Assembly: GCA_016702555.1 (NCBI GenBank)
Contig: JADJDV010000005.1
Span: 496,001 to 560,000 of the forward strand
Origin: Burkholderiales bacterium
GTDB lineage: Bacteria; Pseudomonadota; Gammaproteobacteria; Burkholderiales; Burkholderiaceae_C
Direction of reading: 5' to 3'
DNA length: 64,000 nucleotides
A program made the position numbers and the translations under genes. The notes beneath the pieces are model-generated. The model was not told the DNA's origin, made no database searches, and was given only the letters and a program-made list of their open reading frames with translations. Below are positions 22,379 to 31,508 of this stretch, piece by piece (the first letter of the stretch is position 1; each line of letters starts with the position of its first letter).

Positions 22379-25300
22379 ACGCCCCGCTGCCCCTGCAACT
22401 GAACGCGGGCAATGCCGAGCACGCCTATGAGCTGGTGGCGCGGGCCAGCAATGAGGTGGCGGGCCGACTGGCCGAGCGGCTGGTACGCGAGACCCGGGGC
22501 GAAGTCCTGTTCTCTCTGGCAGATCGGGGGCGCTACGCCACCGACGCCTCGATCTACCAGGTGATCCCGACCGGCGTATTCGTTCCGCGCACGGCGGAGG
22601 ACGTGGCGATCGCCCTCGCCGCCTGCCAGGAACTGCGCGTGCCGATCGTGCCGCGCGGCGGCGGCACCAGCCAGTGCGGGCAGACCACCGGTGCCGGCCT
22701 GGTGATCGACTTCTCCAAGCATCTGCGCCACGTCATCAAGCTGGACACCGAGGCGCGCACGGCCGAAGTCGAGCCCGGCCTGGTGCTCGACCACCTGAAC
22801 GCGCAGCTCAAGGCCGCCGGCCTCTGGTATCCGGTCGACGTCTCCACCAGCGCGCAGGCCACGCTGGGCGGCATGGCCGGCAACAACTCCTGCGGCAGCC
22901 GCAGCATCGCCTACGGCAACATGGTGCACAACGTGCTGGGAGCGCAGGCTTGGCTGGCGGACGGGCGGCTGGTCGAGTTCGGTGCCTACGCGCGCGCCAC
23001 CGGCCGGGCACGCGCCCTGGGCGACCTGGTGCGCGATCTGGCGGCAGAATTGACACCAGCGATCGACGCACATTGGCCCAGGGTGCTGCGCCGCGTGGCC
23101 GGCTACAACCTGGACGTATTCCACAACCAGAACCCGCGCCCCTACACCGCCGACGGATCGGTCAACCTGGCCCATCTGCTGATCGGCAGCGAGGGCACGC
23201 TGGCACTGACCCGCTCGCTCACGCTGGCACTGGCGCCGCTGCCGTCCGCCAAGGTGCTCGGCGTGGTGAACTTCCCGAGCTTCTACCAGGCCATGGATTC
23301 GGCGCAGCACATCGTCGCCATGGGGGGCGCGTCGCTGAGCGCGGTGGAGTTGGTCGATCGCACCATGATCGACCTGGCGCTGCAGAATCCGGCGTTCGCG
23401 CCGACGGTGCGTACCGCGCTGGCGGCGCCAAGCGGTGGCGGTATTCCAGATGCGCTGCTGCTGGTGGAGTTCGCGGGCGACGACAAGAGCGCGTTGGTTG
23501 CCAAGCTGGGCGAACTGGTCACGCTGATGGGCGATCTCGGCCTGCCCGGTTCGGTGGTGGAAATGCTGGACGCCGCGGCGCAGAAGAACCTATGGGAAGT
23601 GCGCAAGGCCGGCCTGAACATCATGATGAGCCTCAAGGGCGACGGCAAGCCGGTGAGCTTCATCGAGGACTGCGCCGTGCCGCTGGCGCATCTGGCCGAG
23701 TACACCGATGCGCTGACCCAGGTGTTCAGAAAGCACGGCACCAAGGGCACCTGGTACGCCCACGCCTCGGTCGGCACGCTGCATGTGCGGCCGATCCTGG
23801 ACATGCGCCGCGATGGCGCGGCGAAGATGCGCGCCATCGCCGAGGAAGCCGCCGAACTGGTGCGCCGCTACAAGGGTGCGTTCAGCGGCGAGCATGGCGA
23901 TGGCTTGTGCCGCGGCGAGTGGATCGCGTGGCAGTTCGGGCCGCGGGTGAACGAGGCGTTCCGGAAAATCAAGCAGGCGTTCGACCCGGACGCGCTGCTG
24001 AGCCCGCAGCGCATCGTCGATCCGCCGCGCATGGACGACCCACGACTGATGCGTTTTCCGCCGGGTTACCAGGAACGCGTGATGCCGATGCGCCCGGCGC
24101 TCGACTGGAGCGCGTGGAACGTGCAGAACGATCCGGCCACCGAGCAAACCAGCGCGCCGGGAACCGGGGGCGACGCCGCACTCGGGTTCGCCAAGGCGGT
24201 CGAGATGTGCAACAACAACGGCCACTGCCGCAAGTTCGACGCCGGCACCATGTGCCCGAGCTATCGCGTCACCCGCGACGAGCGGCATGTGACGCGCGGC
24301 CGCGCCAACACGCTGCGCCTGGCGCTCAGCGGCCAACTGGGTCCCGACGGCCTCGCCAGCGCCGCCGTGCGCGAGGCCATGGACCTGTGCGTCAGCTGCA
24401 AGGGCTGCCGGCGCGACTGCCCCACCGGGGTCGACATGGCGCGCATGAAGATCGAGTTCCTGCATCAGGACCGCGCGCGCCACGGCCATCGGATGCTGGA
24501 CCATCTGGTCGGCCGCCTGCCAGAGTACGCGCACTGGGCCAGCCGCTTGGCGCCGCTGCTCAATCTGCGCAACCGTGTTCCCCTGCTCGCCCGCGCGGGC
24601 GAGCGCCTGTTCGGATTGGCGGCGCAACGCAGCCTGCCGCAATGGCGCCCCAAGACCTTATTCAACAGCCCGCCGGTGACGGCCACCAAGGATGAGGTAC
24701 TGGGGGCCGAGCGCGGTGTGGTGCTGTTCGTCGACACCTTCAGCGGCTACTTCGAGGACGAGAACGCCCGTGCCGCCGTACGGGTGTTGCAGGCCGCCGG
24801 CTACACGGTGCATGTCGCCAGCAAAGACGGCGCCGGCGCTCGTCCCCTGTGCTGCGGCCGCACCTACTTGTCGGCTGGCATGGTCGATCAGGCGCGCAGC
24901 CGCATGCGGGAGCTGGTGCAGAGCCTGGCCCCGTTCGCGGAACGCGGACTGGCCATCGTCGGCCTCGAGCCCTCATGCCTGCTCACCTTGCGCGACGAGG
25001 CGCTGGTCATGGGGCTGGGTGAAGCGGCCAGGCTCGTCAGCCAGCACACGCTGCTGTTCGAGGAGTTCCTGGCGCAGGAAAGCCGGGTCGGCCGGCTGGA
25101 GCAACTGAAGAGTCAGTTGAAACCGTTCGGCAAGCCGCTGCTCGTCCACGGCCACTGCCACCAGAAGGCCTTCGGCGCCGTCGAGCCCATTCTCGAGGTC
25201 TTGCGCTGCATCCCGGAAGCCGAACCCAGCCTGATCGAGAGCAGCTGCTGCGGCATGGCCGGCAGCTTCGGCTACGAGGCACGGCATCAGGACATCTCGA

Positions 25301-25461
25301 TGCAGATGGCCGAACTGAGCCTGCTGCCGGCGATCCGCAACGCGCCCGACGCCATCGTGGTGGCGGATGGCACCAGTTGCCGGCACCAGATCCACGACGG
25401 CGCGCAGCGCCAGGCGATCCATTGCGCGCGCCTGCTGGCTCAGTTGCTGCCGGCCTCCTGA
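22375..25461 (+). CDS. FAD-linked oxidase / Fe-S 2-hydroxyacid dehydrogenase (DLD-type fusion)
   Basis: Very large flavo-iron-sulfur protein (1028 residues) resembling D-lactate, D-2-hydroxyglutarate or glycolate dehydrogenases. Order: PCMH FAD-binding domain (PIVPRGGGTSQCGQTTGAGLVIDF at about 82-105; GGMAGNNSCGSRSIAYG), substrate domain (GTWYAHASVGTLHVRPI, SGEHGDGLCRGEW), ferredoxin domain with CNNNGHC...CP and CVSCKGCRRDCPTG (about 608-690), then two CCG modules (LCCGRTYLSAG, SSCCGMAGSFGY). Electrons probably go to quinone or cytochrome. It is coupled to the regulator gene by ATGA. Glycolate to glyoxylate would fit the aminotransferase next door, but substrate is inference. Confidence 0.9.
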   Translation: MNAPLPLQLNAGNAEHAYELVARASNEVAGRLAERLVRETRGEVLFSLADRGRYATDASIYQVIPTGVFVPRTAEDVAIALAACQELRVPIVPRGGGTSQCGQTTGAGLVIDFSKHLRHVIKLDTEARTAEVEPGLVLDHLNAQLKAAGLWYPVDVSTSAQATLGGMAGNNSCGSRSIAYGNMVHNVLGAQAWLADGRLVEFGAYARATGRARALGDLVRDLAAELTPAIDAHWPRVLRRVAGYNLDVFHNQNPRPYTADGSVNLAHLLIGSEGTLALTRSLTLALAPLPSAKVLGVVNFPSFYQAMDSAQHIVAMGGASLSAVELVDRTMIDLALQNPAFAPTVRTALAAPSGGGIPDALLLVEFAGDDKSALVAKLGELVTLMGDLGLPGSVVEMLDAAAQKNLWEVRKAGLNIMMSLKGDGKPVSFIEDCAVPLAHLAEYTDALTQVFRKHGTKGTWYAHASVGTLHVRPILDMRRDGAAKMRAIAEEAAELVRRYKGAFSGEHGDGLCRGEWIAWQFGPRVNEAFRKIKQAFDPDALLSPQRIVDPPRMDDPRLMRFPPGYQERVMPMRPALDWSAWNVQNDPATEQTSAPGTGGDAALGFAKAVEMCNNNGHCRKFDAGTMCPSYRVTRDERHVTRGRANTLRLALSGQLGPDGLASAAVREAMDLCVSCKGCRRDCPTGVDMARMKIEFLHQDRARHGHRMLDHLVGRLPEYAHWASRLAPLLNLRNRVPLLARAGERLFGLAAQRSLPQWRPKTLFNSPPVTATKDEVLGAERGVVLFVDTFSGYFEDENARAAVRVLQAAGYTVHVASKDGAGARPLCCGRTYLSAGMVDQARSRMRELVQSLAPFAERGLAIVGLEPSCLLTLRDEALVMGLGEAARLVSQHTLLFEEFLAQESRVGRLEQLKSQLKPFGKPLLVHGHCHQKAFGAVEPILEVLRCIPEAEPSLIESSCCGMAGSFGYEARHQDISMQMAELSLLPAIRNAPDAIVVADGTSCRHQIHDGAQRQAIHCARLLAQLLPAS

Positions 25462-25504
25462 TGCTGCCCGGGCCGGCGCCTCGTCGGCGACGCGCGCGCC
25501 GGCA

Positions 25505-26188
25505 TCAGCCGGGCGGCGTGACGCACCAGGGCGCCTGCTCGTGCGCCAGCCCCATCCAGAGGCCCCAGGCCGCAGTGAGCAGCAGGGCCAGGCCGGCGAT
25601 GCGCATGCCCCAGGCGTCGCGGCCGCCGCGGCCCAGGCGCAGCAGCAGCCAGGGGCCGAGCCACAGCGACACGCCCGAGCCCAGCGCAAACAGCGCCATC
25701 ACGAGCGCGCCGCCGGGCACGCTGCCGGCCAGGGTGGCGACCAGCAGCGCCGAATACAGCAGTCCACAGGGCATCAAGGCCCAGGCCATGCCCAGGCCGA
25801 GCGGCGCCGCCAGGCCCATCGATTGGGTGGCCGAGCGCACGCGCGCCCACACGCGGCGCGCGCCGGTTTCCAGCCAGAGCGGCTGGCGCGCCTGGATCAG
25901 CAGCATCAGGCCCAGCAGCACCGCCGCCACGTGCACCATGGTCCAGACCGGCCGCAAGGCCGCCGACTGGATGGTGAGCCAGCCCAGGCCCTGCATGGTG
26001 GCCGCCGCCAGCGCGCCCAGCGCCGAGTAGCCCGCCAGGCGGCCCAGCTGGAACATCGAAATCGCCTGCGTGCTGCGCGGCGCCGCCGCCTGCCCGATGC
26101 CGGCGCAGGCCGCGCCGCACATGGCGATGCAGTGCGGGCCGCCAGCCAGGCCCATGACCAAGGCGGTGACGACGAGGGAGGTCTGCAT
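25505..26188 (-). CDS. UreH/SafE-like membrane protein (COG2836-type)
   Basis: Small polytopic inner-membrane protein of 227 residues with about six helices and the family signature GLAGGPHCIAMCGAACAG near the N-terminus; the His/Cys/Met-rich GPHCxxMCG may bind metal. A second motif MPCGLLYSALLVATLAGSVPGGALVM is repeated-like. The family occurs beside cytochrome cbb3 oxidase assembly genes and hemN/fnr. That context fits here, though no cco genes are in the window. A copper or nickel-related role is known for relatives; the substrate here is unknown. Confidence 0.85.
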   Translation of the reverse strand: MQTSLVVTALVMGLAGGPHCIAMCGAACAGIGQAAAPRSTQAISMFQLGRLAGYSALGALAAATMQGLGWLTIQSAALRPVWTMVHVAAVLLGLMLLIQARQPLWLETGARRVWARVRSATQSMGLAAPLGLGMAWALMPCGLLYSALLVATLAGSVPGGALVMALFALGSGVSLWLGPWLLLRLGRGGRDAWGMRIAGLALLLTAAWGLWMGLAHEQAPWCVTPPG

Positions 26189-26303
26189 GGCTGGAGCGAA
26201 TGACAAATGGCGCGGGCGCTGCGCGCCAAGCCACGAAGAATGGCGAAGCGATCAGCCTATTCTGTCATTGACGCCGTGTGAGCGGCGAAATCATTCGTCA
26301 TCT

Positions 26304-27686
26304 TCAGATGATTTTCGAGAAGCGCGCCCGCGTGCGGTCGGCCTGCAGGTACTTGTCGAACACCATGGCCACGCCGCGCACGAAGAACCAGCCCATGGCG
26401 GTGACCTGGATGGCGTGCTCACTCACGGACACCAGGCCCGACGCCTGCATGCCGCGCAGCGTCTCCAACTCGGCCGCAAAGTAACGCTTGAAGTCGATCA
26501 GGTGCCCCACCTCGATGGATTCGAACTGCACCTCGCCCTGGCACATCAGGGCCATGATGACGGCACGGCGCAACAGGTCGTCGCGTGACACCGCCAAGCC
26601 ACGCACCACGGGCAGGTGGCCCTGGTCGAGCAGATCCTGGTAGTCCTCCAGCGACTTGGCGTTCTGGCTGTAGGTGGCGCCCACCTTGCCGATGGCCGAC
26701 ACGCCCAGGGCGATCAGGTCGCAGTCGGGCTGCGTGCTGTAGCCCTGGAAGTTGCGGTGCAGCCGGCCCTGGCGCTTGGCCACCGCCAGCGCGTCGCCGG
26801 GCAGCGCGAAGTGGTCCATGCCGACATAAACGTAGCCGGCCTCGTCGAAGGCGGCCAGCGAACGCGCCAGCATGGCCACCTTGTTGGCGGCGCCCGGCAG
26901 GTCGACGGCGGCAATGCGCCGCTGCGGCTTGAAGCGCTCGGGCAGGTGCGCGTAGGCGTAGAGCGCGATGCGGTCGGGCCGCAACTCCGCCACCTGGGCC
27001 AGCGTGCGATCAAAGGATTCGGGCGTCTGCTTCGGCAGACCGTAGATCAGGTCGACGTTGATCGACTCGAAGCCCAGCCCGCGCGCCGCCTCGACCAGGG
27101 CAAACACCTGTTCCGCCGGCTGGATGCGGTGCACGGCTTTCTGCACCAGCGGATCGAAATCCTGCACGCCGAAGGACAGCCGGTTGAAACCGAGCCGGGC
27201 CAAGGTTTCCAGACGTCCCGCATCGACGGTGCGCGGATCGACCTCGATGGAGTACTCGCCGCCCGGCACCAGGCTGAAGTTGCGGCGCAGCATGGCCATC
27301 AATTCGCCCAGCTCGTCGTCGTTGAAAAAGGTGGGCGTGCCGCCGCCCAGGTGCAACTGGCTCACCGTCTGGCCGGCGCCGATGCGCTGCACGTGCAGGT
27401 CGACCTCCTTGCCCAGGTAGCGCAGGTAAGGCAGGCTGCGATCGTGGTGCTTGGTGATGATCTTGTTGCAGGCGCAGTAGTAGCACAGCGACTCGCAGAA
27501 CGGGATGTGCACGTACAACGACAACGGCAACGCCATGGCCGCTGGCCCGGTGCGGCGCTGCTCCAGCGCCTGCACATAGTCGGCCTCGCCGAACGCCTCG
27601 ACAAAGCGGTCCGCCGTCGGGTAGGAGGTGTAGCGCGGGCCGGGGACGTCGAATTTGGTCAGCAGTTCGGTGGTGATGGCGGGCAT
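26304..27686 (-). CDS. hemN: Oxygen-independent coproporphyrinogen III oxidase
   Basis: Radical-SAM enzyme of anaerobic haem synthesis, 460 residues. The cluster-binding motif CESLCYYCACNK has the CxxxCxxC spacing with the extra Cys of HemN. SAM-binding GGGTPTFF and the conserved NRLSFGVQDFDPLVQKAVHR follow. AAGGA precedes the ATG at 27686; the TTG three codons upstream is less likely. An FNR box lies 57 bases upstream, and fnr itself is divergent, so oxygen-controlled expression is very likely. Confidence 0.95.
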   Translation of the reverse strand: MPAITTELLTKFDVPGPRYTSYPTADRFVEAFGEADYVQALEQRRTGPAAMALPLSLYVHIPFCESLCYYCACNKIITKHHDRSLPYLRYLGKEVDLHVQRIGAGQTVSQLHLGGGTPTFFNDDELGELMAMLRRNFSLVPGGEYSIEVDPRTVDAGRLETLARLGFNRLSFGVQDFDPLVQKAVHRIQPAEQVFALVEAARGLGFESINVDLIYGLPKQTPESFDRTLAQVAELRPDRIALYAYAHLPERFKPQRRIAAVDLPGAANKVAMLARSLAAFDEAGYVYVGMDHFALPGDALAVAKRQGRLHRNFQGYSTQPDCDLIALGVSAIGKVGATYSQNAKSLEDYQDLLDQGHLPVVRGLAVSRDDLLRRAVIMALMCQGEVQFESIEVGHLIDFKRYFAAELETLRGMQASGLVSVSEHAIQVTAMGWFFVRGVAMVFDKYLQADRTRARFSKII

Positions 27687-27742
27687 CGTCGGCAATCCTT
27701 GGTTGGCAGCGCCTAATGTGGCTTGAGTGGCGGGCGCTTTCC

Positions 27743-27756
27743 TTGACGGCGATCAA
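27743..27756. promoter_or_regulatory. FNR/ANR box in the hemN-fnr intergenic region
   Basis: TTGACGGCGATCAA matches the FNR consensus TTGAT-N4-ATCAA at nine of ten half-site positions. It lies 57 bases before the hemN start and 120 bases before the fnr start. Confidence 0.8.
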
Positions 27757-27875
27757 ATTGGCCCGCGCGTCTGGTCGGGAGTTGCGCCACATCAAGCGCC
27801 CATCAATGCGCGCGGCCCGATCGCCTAGAATCGAATGGTATCGATCGCTGCGAATCGGCCTTCGTCGCCCACTGA

Positions 27876-28595
27876 ATGACCCCTCAAGCCATCAAAGTAG
27901 CCTGCTCCGATTGCAATCTGCGTGAACTGTGCATGCCGATGGGCCTGTCGGGCGGCGAGATGGACAAGCTGGACGAGCTGGTGGCCACGCGCCGCAAGAT
28001 CAAGCGCGGCGCGCCGCTGTTTTCCAACGGCGATCGCTTCAATGCGCTGTACGCCATCCGCACCGGCTTTTTCAAGACCTGCATCGCCACCGAGGACGGG
28101 CGCGATCAGGTGACGGGATTCCAGATGGCGGGCGAGATCATCGGCCTGGACGGCATCGTCGGCGACCGCCACATGTGCGACGCGGTCGCACTGGAGGACG
28201 CCGAGGTCTGCGTCATGCCCTACGACCGCATCGAGGAACTGTCGCGCCTGGTGCCGGCGCTGCAGACCCACGTGCACAAGATCATGAGCCGCGAGATCGT
28301 GCGCGAGCACGGCGTGATGCTGCTGCTGGGCAGCATGCGCGCGGAGGAGCGCCTGGCCGCCTTCCTGCTGAACCTGGTGCAGCGGCTGCATGCGCGTGGC
28401 TTCTCGCAATCCGAGCTGGTGCTGCGCATGACACGCGAAGAGATCGGCAGCTACCTCGGTCTGAAGCTCGAGACGGTAAGCCGCACCTTCTCGAAGTTCG
28501 CCGAGGAAGGCATCGTCGAGGTCAAGCAGCGCCACGTGCGCATCCTCGACACCCAGGCGCTGCGCAACATCGTCAACGTGCCGGCCAACCAGTAG
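27876..28595 (+). CDS. fnr: FNR-type oxygen-sensing transcriptional regulator
   Basis: CRP/FNR-family regulator of 239 residues. The N-terminal cysteines C10, C13 and C19 (CSDCNLRELC) plus C101 (DRHMCDAV) are the four ligands of an FNR [4Fe-4S] cluster. The cyclic-nucleotide-like sensor domain is followed by the helix-turn-helix EIGSYLGLKLETVSRTFSKF, whose E..SR contact residues match FNR-box recognition. It activates microaerobic and anaerobic genes. It is divergent from hemN. Confidence 0.95.
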   Translation: MTPQAIKVACSDCNLRELCMPMGLSGGEMDKLDELVATRRKIKRGAPLFSNGDRFNALYAIRTGFFKTCIATEDGRDQVTGFQMAGEIIGLDGIVGDRHMCDAVALEDAEVCVMPYDRIEELSRLVPALQTHVHKIMSREIVREHGVMLLLGSMRAEERLAAFLLNLVQRLHARGFSQSELVLRMTREEIGSYLGLKLETVSRTFSKFAEEGIVEVKQRHVRILDTQALRNIVNVPANQ

Positions 28596-28598
28596 CCG

Positions 28599-28615
28599 CC
28601 GGCGCGGCGCGCCGG
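28599..28615. terminator. Hairpin between convergent fnr and DUF1178 genes
   Basis: CCGGCGC-GGC-GCGCCGG forms a 7-base stem in the 20-base gap between two convergent stop codons. No T-tract follows on either strand. Confidence 0.3.
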
Positions 28616-28616
28616 A

Positions 28617-29081
28617 TTACTGCAACGGTTCCTTCAGCCCGGCCGGAATCGGCAGCGGCATCACGGCGATGCCCTCGTCCAGCAGTTCTTCGGTCTGCGC
28701 GCGCGTGGCCTGGCCGCGGATGCCGCGCTCCTCGGTCTCGCCGTAGTGCATGCGCCGCGCTTCCTCGGCGAAGCGCTCGCCGACGTCCTCGGTCTGCGCC
28801 ATCACCCGCCGCACCATCTGCATCCAGGCCGCCTGCATGGCTGCGGGCGGCAGCGCGGCGACCGCCTGCTCATCCGCCGCTGCCGGCTGTGCTCGCTCGC
28901 GTGCGGCCTCGCGCGCGCCCAGGTTCAGGCGCGGCGCACTCGGCAGCTTGGCGATGGTCTTGTCGCCGCACAAGGGGCACTCGAGCAACTCGCGCTCAAG
29001 CTGGTTGCCAAAATCCTCTTCGGAGGCAAACCAGCCTTCGAAGCCGTGGCCGTGGTTGCACTGAAGGTCGAGAACTTTCAT
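28617..29081 (-). CDS. DUF1178 family protein
   Basis: Conserved proteobacterial protein of 154 residues with unknown function. The N-terminus MKVLDLQCNHGHGFEGWFASEEDFGNQLERELLECPLCGDK holds CxHxHxFEGWF and a C-P-x-C, together resembling a zinc ribbon. A central low-complexity stretch is followed by MRRVMAQTEDVGERFAEEARRMHYGE, the family's second conserved block. Its start overlaps the stop of the NUDIX gene (ATGA). It forms the tail of the nuo transcript unit with DUF2818 and NUDIX. Confidence 0.9.
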   Translation of the reverse strand: MKVLDLQCNHGHGFEGWFASEEDFGNQLERELLECPLCGDKTIAKLPSAPRLNLGAREAARERAQPAAADEQAVAALPPAAMQAAWMQMVRRVMAQTEDVGERFAEEARRMHYGETEERGIRGQATRAQTEELLDEGIAVMPLPIPAGLKEPLQ

Positions 29082-29677
29082 TCCTGTGAGAGTCCGGAGG
29101 CGGGCTGCCAGTTCAACGACCAGCTGCCTTGCAGCGTATTCTGCAGCCAGAGCGCGCCGATCAGGGTCTTGGCGTCGGTGACGCTGCCGTCGCGGCACCA
29201 GCCATGCAGCTCTTCGGGTGTGGCGGTAAAGACTTCCAGGAACTCGCCCTGATCAAGTTGGCGCTCGCCCAGCGTCAGCCCGCGTGCGAACCAGATTTCA
29301 ATGAACTCGGTCGAATACGACACCACCGGGTGCAGCAGGCCGGCGCGCGCCCATTCGTCGGCGCGGTAGCCGGTTTCCTCCAGCAGCTCGCGCTGGGCGC
29401 AGGCCAATGAATCCTCGCCCGGGTCCAGCTTGCCGGCCGGAAACTCGATCAGGGTCTGCTGCACCGGGTAGCGGTACTGGCGTTCCAGCACCAGCCGCAG
29501 GCCGCCGTCCTTGGCCTGCAGCAGCGGCACGATCATCACCGCGCCCGGATGCAGCACGTATTCACGGAAGGTGGCGCTGCCGTCCGGCAGCCGCACCTGG
29601 TCACGGAAGGCGTGCAGGAAGCCGCCCTTGAACAGCTCCTGCCCGCTCAGGCGGTGTTCGCGCAGGTCTTCGCTCAT
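29078..29677 (-). CDS. NUDIX hydrolase, ADP-ribose pyrophosphatase type
   Basis: NUDIX enzyme of 199 residues. The box GKLDPGEDSLACAQRELLEETGY (82-104) has all catalytic residues (GX5EX7REUXEEXGU), and the pattern FPAGKLDPGE with a Pro about 15 residues later is typical of ADP-ribose pyrophosphatases. The start at 29677 gives MSEDLREHRL. It lies between DUF2818 and DUF1178 in the same direction, downstream of the complex I genes; a link with NAD turnover is plausible but not shown. Confidence 0.9.
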   Translation of the reverse strand: MSEDLREHRLSGQELFKGGFLHAFRDQVRLPDGSATFREYVLHPGAVMIVPLLQAKDGGLRLVLERQYRYPVQQTLIEFPAGKLDPGEDSLACAQRELLEETGYRADEWARAGLLHPVVSYSTEFIEIWFARGLTLGERQLDQGEFLEVFTATPEELHGWCRDGSVTDAKTLIGALWLQNTLQGSWSLNWQPASGLSQE

Positions 29678-29697
29678 CTCCCCGACCCGGCGGCGTT

Positions 29698-29997
29698 TCA
29701 GCGCCGCGCCAGGTAGCGGAACACGAAGCCGGGAAACGCCAGCGTCAGGAACAGCGCGCCGGTGACGGCGTAGAACTCCCAGCCCTGGCCGTGGATCTGC
29801 CCCACCCCTTTTTCCAGCAGCATGCCGATGCCGCCGACGATGAAGTACCACAGCACCAGTTCCAGCAGCCGCCAGGCCAGCGACTTCTGCCCGCCCCGCA
29901 GCGGCAGCACCGTCATCAGCCGTTGGTTGACGAACGGCAGGTTGGCGGCGATGGCGGACAGGAGGATCAGGGTCCAGATGATCGCGGTCTGGGACAT
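29698..29997 (-). CDS. DUF2818 membrane protein
   Basis: Small inner-membrane protein of 99 residues with three hydrophobic helices (about 5-20, 45-62, 77-93). It is recognised by its sequence (NLPFVNQRL) and by its constant location after nuoN in Burkholderiales. It lies 13 bases downstream of nuoN. It may be an accessory or assembly factor of complex I; that is inference from position only. Confidence 0.85.
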   Translation of the reverse strand: MSQTAIIWTLILLSAIAANLPFVNQRLMTVLPLRGGQKSLAWRLLELVLWYFIVGGIGMLLEKGVGQIHGQGWEFYAVTGALFLTLAFPGFVFRYLARR

Positions 29998-30010
29998 TCC
30001 GGGGCTGGGC

Positions 30011-31498
30011 TTAACTGCCCAGCATCTGGATGATGGCGCGCGCGCACAGCGTCATCAAGGCGCCCGGCACGATGCCCAGGATCAGCAGCAGCGCGCCGTT
30101 GAGCGAGAGCACCGCGCGCATGTCGAACGGCGCCTGGATCGGCGTGGTATCGAGCGGCTCGTCGAAGTACATCACCTTGACCACACGGATGTAGTAGAAG
30201 GCGCCGACCAGGGCCATCATGACCGCGAACACCGCCAGCCCGATCAGCGACGGCAGGCCGGTGCTGATCAGCGCCTGCAGCACCGACAGCTTGGCCTGGA
30301 AGCCGACCAGCGGCGGGATGCCGGCCAGCGAGAATAGGCAGATCGCCATCAGGCCAGCGTACAGCGGGCTGCGCTGGTTGAGACCGGCAAAGTCGGCGAT
30401 CTCCTCGGCCTCGTGGCCCTCGCGCGCCAGCAGCATGATGATCCCGAAGCTGACCAGGTTGGTGAGCACGTAGATGACGGCGTAGAACATCGCCGAGCTG
30501 TAGGCGTTGGCCGCCAGGGCCGCGTTGCCGTTGACGACGCCCGCCAGCAGGCCCATCAGCACGAAGCCCATGTGCGAGATGGTCGAGTAGGCCAGCATGC
30601 GCTTGAGGTTGGTCTGCGCAATGGCGGCGACGTTGCCGATCAGCAGCGAGGCGATGGCCAGCAGCATCAGCATCTGCTGCCAGTCGATGGCCAGCGGCAG
30701 CAGGCCTTCCACCAGCAGGCGGATCGCCATGGCGAAGGCGGCCAGCTTGGGCGCGCTGCCGATCATCAGCGTGACCGCCGTCGGCGCGCCCTGGTAGACG
30801 TCGGGAATCCACATGTGGAACGGCACGGCGGCGAACTTGAAGGCCATGCCGGAGACGATGAACACCAGGCCGAACACCAGCACCTGGTGCTTGATCTGGC
30901 CCGAGGCCACGGCCTTGAACACGCCGCCGATCTCGAGCGTGCCGGTGGCGCCGTAGACCATCGACAGGCCGTACAGCAGGAAGCCCGAGGCCATGGCGCT
31001 GAGCACGAAGTACTTCATCGCCGCCTCCACCGCCGGCACGTGGTCGCGCCGCAGCGCCACCAGCGCGTAGCCCGACAGCGCCATGCATTCCAGGCCCAGG
31101 TAGATGAGCAGGAAGTTGTTGGCCGAGATCATCACGTTGACGCCCAGCAGCGACAGCAGACTGAGCACGTACCACTCGGCGCCGCGCAGCATGCCGCGCG
31201 CGGTGACGTAGGTGCGGCTGTAGATGAAGATCACCAGCACCGCCAGCGCCGAGAAGCACTTGAGCCAGTTGGCCATCACGTCGCTGACCACCAGGCCGCC
31301 AAAGCCGTACACGGTCTGCCCGCCCATGGCGTACATGCCGGTCAGCAGCGCCACCACCACCAGCGTCAGGCACGACAGCCAGTAGGCCGTCATGCGGCGC
31401 GGACCCTTGTCGAGCAGGTCAACCAGCAGCACGACGCAGGCCATCACCAGCAGCACGATCTCCGGATAAACGGCCATCCAACTGAATCTGTCAATCAT
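30011..31498 (-). CDS. nuoN: NADH-quinone oxidoreductase subunit N
   Basis: Antiporter-like proton-pumping subunit of complex I, about 495 residues with 14 predicted helices. Key charged residues are visible in AAMKYFVLSAMASG, KFAAVPFHMWIPDVYQGAPT and NLKRMLAYSTISHMGF. I chose the ATG at 31498 because GAGGA lies nine bases upstream; a GTG at 31504 would start inside that site's spacing. It is the last nuo gene. Confidence 0.95.
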   Translation of the reverse strand: MIDRFSWMAVYPEIVLLVMACVVLLVDLLDKGPRRMTAYWLSCLTLVVVALLTGMYAMGGQTVYGFGGLVVSDVMANWLKCFSALAVLVIFIYSRTYVTARGMLRGAEWYVLSLLSLLGVNVMISANNFLLIYLGLECMALSGYALVALRRDHVPAVEAAMKYFVLSAMASGFLLYGLSMVYGATGTLEIGGVFKAVASGQIKHQVLVFGLVFIVSGMAFKFAAVPFHMWIPDVYQGAPTAVTLMIGSAPKLAAFAMAIRLLVEGLLPLAIDWQQMLMLLAIASLLIGNVAAIAQTNLKRMLAYSTISHMGFVLMGLLAGVVNGNAALAANAYSSAMFYAVIYVLTNLVSFGIIMLLAREGHEAEEIADFAGLNQRSPLYAGLMAICLFSLAGIPPLVGFQAKLSVLQALISTGLPSLIGLAVFAVMMALVGAFYYIRVVKVMYFDEPLDTTPIQAPFDMRAVLSLNGALLLILGIVPGALMTLCARAIIQMLGS

Positions 31499-31508
31499 CG
31501 CCACGTCC

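Noticed and set aside
25870..26303. Cytochrome cbb3 oxidase genes next to the SafE-like gene
   Set aside because: The context suggested them, but no cco sequence lies in the window; the gap to hemN holds no gene.
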